A DNA stretch of 7,267 nt from Treponema sp. (lineage in GTDB: Bacteria; Spirochaetota; Spirochaetia; Treponematales; Breznakiellaceae), in the NCBI GenBank assembly GCA_031284105.1, contig JAITAN010000085.1, forward strand, positions 1 through 7,267. The letters run 5' to 3'. Numbering within the stretch: the first letter of the stretch is position 1; every line of letters begins with the position of its first letter. The position numbers were made by a program, and so were the translations under genes. Below, piece after piece: positions 1 to 5,481 of this stretch. The notes beneath the pieces are model-generated. The model was not told the DNA's origin. It saw only the letters and a list, made by a program, of their open reading frames with translations, and made no database searches.

Positions 1-69
1 CAGCATCTCGCCTTTATCGCCGTACCAAGCGTTTGCTACGCTCAGACGGCTCTTTTTAGCGGTAAACAT
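1..69 (-). CDS. Start of an unidentified gene, truncated by the window edge
   Basis: An ATG at 69-67 opens a minus-strand frame of 23 codons that stays open to the window edge. It begins MFTAKKSRLSVANAWYGDKG. I do not recognise the protein. An AAGG lies 3 bases before the ATG, a short but usable ribosome-binding site. The main support is the very good sigma-70 promoter upstream (-35 TTGACA, -10 TATGAT), which predicts a leader of about 45 nt. The frame is lysine-rich and hydrophilic with no signal peptide visible in this part. Its function cannot be inferred from so little sequence, and a short chance frame cannot be fully excluded. Confidence 0.5.
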   Translation of the reverse strand, partial: MFTAKKSRLSVANAWYGDKGEML

Positions 70-121
70 CCGCCTTAAGAACGGCCCGGAACCGTCTTTC
101 GCAACACGGTAAAACAAGACA

Positions 122-180
122 ATCATATACCATCGCGGTATGCTTGTCAAGATTCTTTTTACGGTTTTCGCTTTTTTTGC
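122..180 (-). promoter_or_regulatory. Strong sigma-70 promoter with A-tract UP-like element
   Basis: On the minus strand a perfect TTGACA (150-145) is separated by 17 bases from TATGAT (127-122), so transcription should start near 115 and read leftward. Upstream of the -35 box lie three A-runs on the minus strand (A5 at 160-156, A4 at 168-165, A7 at 178-172). Their centres are spaced about 8-9 bases, as in an UP element or curved DNA. The spacer contains a small inverted repeat, ATACC-N5-GGTAT (127-141), which could be an operator but is short. The predicted leader can form two mutually exclusive small hairpins sharing the ACGGT at 95-91. This promoter drives the gene leaving the left edge. 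Confidence 0.7.
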
Positions 181-324
181 CCCCTCTTTGTATCTATTGA
201 TGAATATATGAACGCGAACTAATTGCAAGAATACAATGAAAAAAACGGCGCATAACTCGGCGGCATAGTTTTACCGGGGATAGTACACGCTCCATGGGGC
301 GTATGACGGCACCCGTTAGCGGCT

Positions 325-1281
325 TCAAACCGGACGTTCGCGTTTTGTAAACGACATGAGCGCCTCTAGTTTTTCCGCCATGTTGACAAAATCCTGTATT
401 TCAAGATGTTCCGCACGCTCATTTTCCGGTACGCCGCATTGACGGAGCGTTTCTACGGCGATTGCCGCCGCGTCGTGCGCGCGCGCGCCGTATGCGCCCT
501 CATCGCCGCGCCCAATGAAACGGGACGCGGCAAACGCGGCGAGGTTGTTCTTGACGGTCTTCCTGCGGGAGGCAAAAAGCCGGCGTACAAGCGGTCTAAA
601 AAGAGGCGGGTACGCGGCGGCGGGATCGATGTCCGTGCGGATATCAAAGCGTACCGCTTGGGAATCCACATGGGGCGCCGGATAAAAAGACGCGCCTTTC
701 AACGTCATCAGCCGCGTTGCCGTATAGGCGGAAGCGCATAGCACGGAAAATGAGGAATAATTTTTACTTTTCGGTTTTGCAACGATACGCTCCGCAACCT
801 CTTTCTGCACCGTTACCACAAGCCGCGTGAAAAAACGGCTCTTTTCAATAAAGTCGGCAAGAAGGACGGATGCGATGGTATAGGGCAGATTGCCGAGGAA
901 AAAATCCGTTGCCGCCGGCCGCGGCAGGTCCTGTTGAAGCGGCCACGTTTTCAGTACGTCTCCCTCAACAAGATGAAAATACGGATTGCCGCCGAAAAAC
1001 TCCTTTAAGACCGCGCCGAATCCCGTATCGATCTCAAATGCTTTCACGGCCGCCCCCCGTTCAAGCAGCAGACTTGTCATTGCGCCAAGCCCCGGACCCA
1101 CTTCCCATACAACGGAACCTTGCGTTATCTCAAGGGCGTCAACCAGTTTCTTGCGCGCATTTTGATTTATCAAAAAATTCTGACCGAACTTCTTCCGCAT
1201 CCCCAACCCCCGGCCGTCGAGAAAAGCGCGGAGGCTTTGGGGCGAATCGTAGTTAAGCGGCGGCATAGGGTTTTTAACCAA
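325..1281 (-). CDS. rsmA: 16S rRNA (adenine1518-N6/adenine1519-N6)-dimethyltransferase RsmA (KsgA)
   Basis: RsmA uses S-adenosylmethionine to dimethylate two adjacent adenosines in the 3'-terminal hairpin of 16S rRNA, a late step of 30S assembly in the cytoplasm. Numbering from the TTG at 1281 (318 aa), I see the family signature GQNFLINQN (33-41) and the SAM-binding motif VWEVGPGLG (58-66). The acidic residue of FEID (82-85), EGD (106-108) and the catalytic NLPYTIAS (131-138) follow. FYPAPHVDS (199-207) and FASRRKTVKNNL (236-247) mark the C-terminal part. Length is slightly above the usual ~270-290 aa. Three starts are possible. A GTG at 1305 has AAGGG rather far upstream. The TTG at 1281 has GGGAG 6 bases before it, and I prefer it. 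An ATG at 1266 has no good ribosome-binding site. With the TTG start the gene overlaps the end of comEC by 8 bp, indicating translational coupling in one operon. Confidence 0.95.
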   Translation of the reverse strand: MVKNPMPPLNYDSPQSLRAFLDGRGLGMRKKFGQNFLINQNARKKLVDALEITQGSVVWEVGPGLGAMTSLLLERGAAVKAFEIDTGFGAVLKEFFGGNPYFHLVEGDVLKTWPLQQDLPRPAATDFFLGNLPYTIASVLLADFIEKSRFFTRLVVTVQKEVAERIVAKPKSKNYSSFSVLCASAYTATRLMTLKGASFYPAPHVDSQAVRFDIRTDIDPAAAYPPLFRPLVRRLFASRRKTVKNNLAAFAASRFIGRGDEGAYGARAHDAAAIAVETLRQCGVPENERAEHLEIQDFVNMAEKLEALMSFTKRERPV

Positions 1282-2893
1282 AACGCTCTCCCGCGATCCG
1301 TTCACCGGCGGCCGCCCTTCGCAGGCAAAGCTTCATACGCGCACAGCGCGTCCGCATATAGTGCGCGCCCAGAACAAGGGCAATGATCGCAAACGATGCA
1401 AGCAGAACCGGAACAGGCCGGTCGATTTTAATGCCGGGCGGAATCGCAGCCCATGACGCCGCGGACTCAAGCCCTTGATAAAAAAGCGAAAGCGCCGTAT
1501 CGAACCAAGCCGGCGCGGACGGCGCGATAAAAACAAGGGCAAGCGCCGCCAGGGAGCCGATCATGAAAACCGTTGTCAGCGGCACGATGACAAGCCCCGC
1601 TATAATGCCGAAGGGTTTTATCACGCCGAAAAAGGCAGCCGAAACGCCGGCGGTCGCAAGGAAGGCCGCAATGGACGCGGCAAGGCTTTGTCCAAGAAAA
1701 TCCGGCAGCCTTCCCCTGAACACGGTGTAAACCGGCCCGCTTAACGCCAGAATTCCCGCAAGGGCAAGATAGGATAGTATAAACGAAAGGGAGTAGCCGG
1801 CCGCCGGTTGTACACCAATTTGAAGCAGAAATGCCATGCCCAATAGGGAAAGCGTATCCTTGGGCAGGGAGAAAAACAGCGTAATCGCGCCGAGAAGGTA
1901 CATGATCGCGGCCCTGTTCAAAGACGGCATAGCGCCTACAAGGTAGACATACGCGGTGATAAAAACAGCGCCCGCAAGAGCCGCGGCCTTCAAACCAAGC
2001 GGCTTTTTCAAGAGAAACGCTATGACCGCGGAAACAACGGCAAGATGCATACCCGATAGGGCGAGCACATGGGAACAGCCCGCGGCCTGATACCGTTTGG
2101 CAAGCGTTGAATCAAGCGTGTCCTTTATGCCGAAAAGCAGGGCAAGCGCAAGCCCCCCCCAACGGTACTGCGAGAAACGCTCGGCTATCGTGAGCCGAAT
2201 TCCGGTACGGAATTGCTCAATATCCGGCGCAGGCTGTACGATATGAACCGAATGAGCGCGAAAGAGGCTTACTTCAGCTTCCGCGCTATTTTCTTCCGCT
2301 GTATTTTTTCCCTTTCCATGTATCAGAAAATCACCTTCAAGATACACCTCGCTACCCCTACCGAATTCTTTCAAGCGTGGGATGGCGCTTTCCGGGAAGA
2401 ACACGGACACGGTTCCCGACGCAGAGGCTTCGGTCTTCCCCGCGCCCCCGATGGCGCGCCGGATGGCGACGCTTCCCATGCCTCGCGTTCCCCGTTCATT
2501 GGTAAGGATACGCGGATCGTCCCGCATGACGCCGTATATGCCGGTTATGTTCGCGGGCGGAAGCCCCGTATGGATCGGAAAAGGTCTTCCGGCTGCAAAA
2601 CCCGCGAAAAACCCAAGCGCAGCCGCAATGACGTATATATGAGCGGTTCGAATACGGTCGCCGGTTTTCCGGCGCATAACGGCTTTTTTGTCTTCGCCGC
2701 CCTGTACGCGGAAAAGGAAAGCCTGCCCGGATAGAAGCGCACGCAAAAAACCGGTGAGGCAGACCGTACCGCCGAGCAGCGCAAGGATGCTCTGAAAGGC
2801 TGCCGCAGGCGAAAGGTACGGCGCCGTGTAATAGCTTACCGCCGCACAGAACGCGGCGCAAAGAACCGGGGTTATCCGTATGCCGTTTACCAT
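1274..2893 (-). CDS. comEC: ComEC/Rec2-family DNA-uptake channel protein lacking the metallo-beta-lactamase domain
   Basis: ComEC forms the inner-membrane channel through which single-stranded DNA enters during natural transformation. This 539-aa protein has N-terminal hydrophobic segments (about 8-60 and 84-102). A soluble section (about 105-220) fits the OB-like DUF4131 region. A multi-spanning Competence domain covers about 245-510. Recognisable signatures are LFGIKDTLD (253-261), the family hallmark HVLALSGMHL (275-284), RAAIMYLL (327-334) and SLSFILSYLALAGI (368-381). The protein ends in a short basic tail (about 513-539). Full-length ComEC proteins usually exceed 700 aa and end with a metallo-beta-lactamase nuclease domain. 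That domain is absent here and is not encoded elsewhere in the window. The ATG at 2893 overlaps the stop of the HEAT gene by 7 bp and has only a weak GAAG upstream, suggesting coupled translation. A G8 run lies at codons 245-247 (minus strand, 2160-2153). Confidence 0.9.
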   Translation of the reverse strand: MVNGIRITPVLCAAFCAAVSYYTAPYLSPAAAFQSILALLGGTVCLTGFLRALLSGQAFLFRVQGGEDKKAVMRRKTGDRIRTAHIYVIAAALGFFAGFAAGRPFPIHTGLPPANITGIYGVMRDDPRILTNERGTRGMGSVAIRRAIGGAGKTEASASGTVSVFFPESAIPRLKEFGRGSEVYLEGDFLIHGKGKNTAEENSAEAEVSLFRAHSVHIVQPAPDIEQFRTGIRLTIAERFSQYRWGGLALALLFGIKDTLDSTLAKRYQAAGCSHVLALSGMHLAVVSAVIAFLLKKPLGLKAAALAGAVFITAYVYLVGAMPSLNRAAIMYLLGAITLFFSLPKDTLSLLGMAFLLQIGVQPAAGYSLSFILSYLALAGILALSGPVYTVFRGRLPDFLGQSLAASIAAFLATAGVSAAFFGVIKPFGIIAGLVIVPLTTVFMIGSLAALALVFIAPSAPAWFDTALSLFYQGLESAASWAAIPPGIKIDRPVPVLLASFAIIALVLGAHYMRTRCARMKLCLRRAAAGERIAGERFG

Positions 2894-4056
2894 TTAAGCT
2901 TCGAGAGCGCGGTTCTTGCCGCGGCTTTTATCTCATTGGAATACGACAGGTACGCCACATAAAGCAGGTGATCAAAGGCAATCTTAGCTCCAATATCACC
3001 CAAGGCATTGATCGTCGCAAGTACTATATCTTTATCAAAACCGTCTGTTTGTTCTGTTTGAAAATTGAACAATCCCAACTGTATCGCTAAAATTTGAGCC
3101 GCTTCCGAAGTTCTCATTGCCCCCAGACACAGCAACGCTTCAATAAATCGTTCTTTTATCGCGTTTCCATGTGCGAAATCGGTCTGTACCTGATAAAAAT
3201 GACGGATAACCAATGCCGAAGCGCCTGTCCAACCTAAAACGGTGAGCATACGTACCGCTTCATACCGCAGGGTATAGGAATCGGCATCGCTTGCGTTAAG
3301 CCCCATTTCCAGAGCGGTTTGAGCCAATACATTCTTATCGGCAACCGGTATCTGTACGCCATGCGTTGCGCTAATGAGCGTAAAAGCCTTGAGTTTGTCG
3401 GATGGCGGGTTGTTCCGAATGATGCCGGCAAGAAACGCCGCGTAGTTTCCCCGAATTTGACCGATCGCCAGTTGCGCCGCCTCGGCAACGGTATCGGGAT
3501 AGGGGAGGGAAAACGCGGAAAACAGCACGGAATAGGAAGAATCATCGCCCAACTTTCCAAGCGCGGCGATACCGGCTTGAAGCACCTGATAGTCCGGCGC
3601 TATGCCTGTAAGAAAGGCGTTATTCTGATCGTGCAGTAGTTGGTTCAACTCCGCAATAACCCGCCGGTTTCCTTGGGCGGTTATTGCCAGAGCGTCTAAA
3701 ATCATGGCCCGTACGGAGCTGTCGCTGTAAAGAGACCACAGCTTCAAGAGAGTTTCCGCGGAATCCCGGTAGCCCGTCTGCCCTGCGCCCTGTACCGCGG
3801 CTTTGGTCAACGCGATCATATCCGCATCGTCCGCAAGCACGTCCGCATTGCTCAAAGAAAACTGTAAAGCAAAACCGTAGAGCTGATCGAGGAACGGCAA
3901 AACATACGGAACGGCTGCCGCATCGTTGAGAATATTCAGTTTTTCGGTGAGGCTTGCCGCCGCAAACTGCCGCTTATACGAAATAAGTATAGAATCTTGC
4001 GCCGCTATATAGCCGTTTAGCAAAGAAAAACACAGGAACATATATACTTTTCTCAT
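2887..4056 (-). CDS. Secreted HEAT-repeat protein of unknown function
   Basis: The 389-aa product starts with a basic end and a hydrophobic stretch (about 4-18), then AAQDS. This looks like a signal peptide cleaved near residue 19, so a periplasmic or outer-membrane-associated location is likely. There is no lipobox, as Cys9 lies inside the hydrophobic core. The remainder is almost entirely helical with repeated HEAT/armadillo-like pairs, approximately at 80-105, 113-140, 158-185, 187-212, 262-290, 298-328 and 343-389. Typical turns are AALGKLGDDSS (164-174) and NALGDIGAKIAFDHL (350-364). HEAT repeats are protein-binding scaffolds, and no catalytic motif is visible. It is the first gene of the overlapping set with comEC and rsmA. 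Its start is well defined by GGAGG 7 bases before the ATG. A role alongside ComEC in the envelope is only a suggestion from context. Confidence 0.8.
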   Translation of the reverse strand: MRKVYMFLCFSLLNGYIAAQDSILISYKRQFAAASLTEKLNILNDAAAVPYVLPFLDQLYGFALQFSLSNADVLADDADMIALTKAAVQGAGQTGYRDSAETLLKLWSLYSDSSVRAMILDALAITAQGNRRVIAELNQLLHDQNNAFLTGIAPDYQVLQAGIAALGKLGDDSSYSVLFSAFSLPYPDTVAEAAQLAIGQIRGNYAAFLAGIIRNNPPSDKLKAFTLISATHGVQIPVADKNVLAQTALEMGLNASDADSYTLRYEAVRMLTVLGWTGASALVIRHFYQVQTDFAHGNAIKERFIEALLCLGAMRTSEAAQILAIQLGLFNFQTEQTDGFDKDIVLATINALGDIGAKIAFDHLLYVAYLSYSNEIKAAARTALSKLKW

Positions 4057-4063
4057 AACGTTT

Positions 4064-4079
4064 CCTCCGTACCATTATA
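4064..4079 (-). promoter_or_regulatory. -10 box and ribosome-binding site of the HEAT-comEC-rsmA operon
   Basis: On the minus strand a perfect TATAAT (4079-4074) lies directly before the strong Shine-Dalgarno GGAGG (4068-4064), which is 7 bases from the ATG at 4056. No good -35 box lies 16-18 bases upstream of this TATAAT. If it is used, transcription would begin at about 4067, inside the ribosome-binding site. The TACAAT at 4090-4085, with TTGTAA at 4114-4109 and an 18-base spacer, would instead give a leader of about 22 nt retaining the whole GGAGG. Either box may be the functional one. Confidence 0.5.
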
Positions 4080-4084
4080 AAGGC

Positions 4085-4115
4085 ATTGTAATACACTTTG
4101 CTTTACTATTACAAT
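4085..4115. promoter_or_regulatory. Palindromic divergent promoter
   Basis: ATTGTAATA (4085-4093) and TATTACAAT (4107-4115) form a perfect 9-bp inverted repeat around a 13-base centre, midway between the divergent HEAT and CPBP genes. On the plus strand the left arm reads TTGTAA (-35, 4086-4091) and the right arm TACAAT (-10, 4110-4115), 18 bases apart. Because of the symmetry the minus strand reads the same pair (TTGTAA 4114-4109, TACAAT 4090-4085) with the same spacing. The site may therefore fire in both directions, or the inverted repeat may bind a dimeric regulator, or both. Confidence 0.55.
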
Positions 4116-4121
4116 AGGCGT

Positions 4122-4838
4122 ATGCCGGTACTCGAAGCGATTATTCTCTATCTTGTCCTCTTTTTCCCCGCCGTGTTTGCAGGCGTTGAAGGCGGAACCG
4201 TTATCGTTTTTTCCGTTAATCGGGAATTGCTGCACATGTTCGTTTACAATATACCGCCTTTGGCGCTTATTTGGTTTCTTTTACTCCCCAAAAAGAATAT
4301 GTTGACTATGCGGACGGAGCCGGCGGCTTTCTTATCGACTCTCCGAAACGCCGTATTTTCTTCGGTTTCCACGAGAATAAACGTCTTTATGAGTTTTATA
4401 CTCGCCTTTTTCGGCTTACTCGCCATCAGTACCGGCGGTTCGGCATTAAGCGAACTACTGGAACGAGCGGCCGGCATTTCCTTTGAAACTGACGTTAGCC
4501 TCCAGACGCCGGAGACGGTTCTAGGGTGGCTTGTTCTCTACTTTTCGTGCGTAAGCACAGGCTACCTTGAGGAGAGTTTCTTCAGGTTTTATCTGTCCGA
4601 CAGGCTCAAGGCATACGGGCTTTACCCGGCAATGCTGATGTCAAGCATCGGCTTTGCCTTTTGCCACGTATATGAAGGCCCGTTCGGCGTAGTAAACGCG
4701 CTTCTTGCCGGCGTTTTTCTGTTTTTCATATTCAACAAGCGGAAATCCGGTAATGGGATGCAAACCCTGCACGCTCTCGCTTTTGCCCACGGAACGTACA
4801 ACGCGCTTATTTATGCGGCCATTGCGCTTAATGTTTAA
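4122..4838 (+). CDS. CPBP family intramembrane glutamic endopeptidase
   Basis: CPBP (Rce1/CaaX-protease-like, PF02517) proteins are integral-membrane proteases that cleave within or near the bilayer. Known relatives process prenylated proteins or bacteriocin precursors, or give self-immunity. All three motifs of the family are present in this 238-aa protein: EESFFR (150-155, the EExxxR motif), FAFCH (178-182, FxxxH) and HGTYN (223-227, HxxxN). About six to eight hydrophobic segments are visible, including 5-20, 40-56, 86-104, 132-147, 168-181 and 188-204. The natural substrate cannot be told from sequence. I choose the ATG at 4122 because the upstream in-frame TTG at 4098 lies inside the promoter. 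The only ribosome-binding hint is AGG 3 bases upstream of the ATG. The predicted -10 box ends at 4115, so the transcript may begin at or next to the ATG. The gene is divergent from the HEAT operon and convergent with lysS. Confidence 0.88.
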   Translation: MPVLEAIILYLVLFFPAVFAGVEGGTVIVFSVNRELLHMFVYNIPPLALIWFLLLPKKNMLTMRTEPAAFLSTLRNAVFSSVSTRINVFMSFILAFFGLLAISTGGSALSELLERAAGISFETDVSLQTPETVLGWLVLYFSCVSTGYLEESFFRFYLSDRLKAYGLYPAMLMSSIGFAFCHVYEGPFGVVNALLAGVFLFFIFNKRKSGNGMQTLHALAFAHGTYNALIYAAIALNV

Positions 4839-5023
4839 CGCTACGCTCCTCCGTTTATACCCTTCAGAGGTTCGACGGTTCGGGCTTCTGATATGGGCTA
4901 TGTCTGCCCTCTGACATGGAGCGCGTTTACGCTAAAGGAGAGAAAGGTAAAGACGCATAAAAGGGGCGCTGCCGCCGAAAACAATCGGACCTGCTTAATG
5001 CGCTCATCCGCCGGTGTGAGCAT

Positions 5024-5054
5024 GGGTGCACGCGACGGAAATCGGCGTGCACCC
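5024..5054. repeat. Perfect 10-bp inverted repeat (hairpin) in the transposase relic
   Basis: GGGTGCACGC (5024-5033) and GCGTGCACCC (5045-5054) are exact reverse complements separated by 11 bases. Allowing one bulged G (5045) the stem extends to 12 pairs with the hexaloop CGGAAA. No T-run follows on either strand, so it is not a standard intrinsic terminator. The left arm covers the codon where the first DDE aspartate of the transposase is expected. Confidence 0.75.
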
Positions 5055-5444
5055 TAGATTGAAACAGCGCGCGGAAAAAGGAGCGTTGGAAGGGGTGATA
5101 AAACGAAGAGCCGGGGAGGATGGAACGCGAAGGATACATACGGTAACGGTGGGGGATAGAATGCCGGCCGCCGTCGGGCCGTCCGGAGGCGGCGTTTCGG
5201 ACGCGGTTGAGGCGCGGTTACCGCCGGAAACTATCGGAACGCAGGAGTAACGGGTACTCCTGTTGATGGATAGGGCGTATGAAGACGTCGTCCGCGGAAG
5301 CATGAAATGGAAGGGTATAAACCGCGGAAAGAGATGGGGCGGTTTTTGCGGCGGCTCAAGGCGTTCCGAGGCATTCGCACCCGCCATGATAACCTTGCCG
5401 GTATGTTTAGCGTGAACGCGCGCCGGTCTCTGTCTGACCCCTGA
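5026..5444 (+). pseudogene. Decayed IS5-like DDE transposase (3' part)
   Basis: Reading the plus strand and switching frames recovers a transposase of the IS4/IS5 superfamily. Frame 1 gives ATEIGVHP (from 5032). Frame 0 gives GDKTKSRGGWN (5094-5126), matching the family's GKSRGGW block. Frame 1 resumes with RIHTVTVGDR (from 5131) and continues through SDAVEARLPPETIGTQE to an in-frame TAA at 5248-5250. It then gives VLLLMDRAYED (5254-5286), which carries the second catalytic Asp. After a deletion of roughly 20-25 codons, frame 0 gives RFLRRLKAFRGIRTRHD (5340-5390), the C-terminal block normally preceded by the catalytic Glu. It stops at a TGA at 5442-5444. The first catalytic Asp position appears to be His (CAC, 5029-5031). 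With at least two frameshifts, one stop and one deletion it cannot encode an active enzyme. Sequence from 4839 to about 5025 may hold N-terminal remains that I cannot align. Matches are to remembered family motifs, not a database search. Confidence 0.8.
5242..5262. repeat. Perfect 8-bp inverted repeat (hairpin) at the transposase stop codon
   Basis: CAGGAGTA (5242-5249) and TACTCCTG (5255-5262) are exact reverse complements around the 5-base loop ACGGG. A G-T pair could extend the stem by one. The in-frame TAA of the transposase relic (5248-5250) lies at the top of the left arm. No T-run follows on either strand, so a terminator role is unlikely. Confidence 0.7.
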
Positions 5445-5481
5445 TTATGATCGGTTATACGTCGGGGGATACCGGTGATTC

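Larger units (their letters stand above)
4863..5445. mobile_element. Probable extent of a degenerate IS5-like insertion sequence
   Basis: The transposase relic at 5026-5444 implies a former insertion sequence filling the lysS-CPBP gap. A possible degenerate terminal inverted repeat pairs 4863-4876 with the reverse complement of 5432-5445, matching at 10 of 14 positions around a CAGRGGT core. This is weak, because a 14-mer near the left side (TGTCTGCCCTCTGA, 4901-4914) also repeats directly at 5431-5444 with 12 of 14 matches. At about 580 bp the region is shorter than a complete element of this type (around 800-1000 bp), consistent with loss of most of the N-terminal transposase coding region. 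No target-site duplication was found. The boundaries are an inference; only the transposase-like core is well supported. Confidence 0.4.

Noticed and set aside
239..275. T7 run on the minus strand after rsmA as an intrinsic terminator
   Set aside because: The GC-rich sequence just upstream does not fold into a stem next to the T-run; only 4-5 bp A-T-rich pairings are possible.
406..741. Plus-strand frame of 111 codons opposite rsmA
   Set aside because: Basic, low-complexity product antisense to conserved rsmA motifs; a shadow frame in GC-rich coding DNA.
2213..2734. Plus-strand frame of 173 codons opposite comEC
   Set aside because: It lies wholly antisense to a well-supported comEC reading frame and has no recognisable motifs or ribosome-binding context.
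5024..5054. Hairpin as a bidirectional terminator between convergent genes
   Set aside because: The stem is strong but no T-run follows on either strand, and the position inside the transposase relic explains it better.
5004..5387. Open minus-strand frame of 127 codons in the lysS-CPBP gap
   Set aside because: It is the antisense shadow of the transposase relic. The product is Pro/Ser/Thr-rich with no recognisable domain, and the plus strand explains the sequence.
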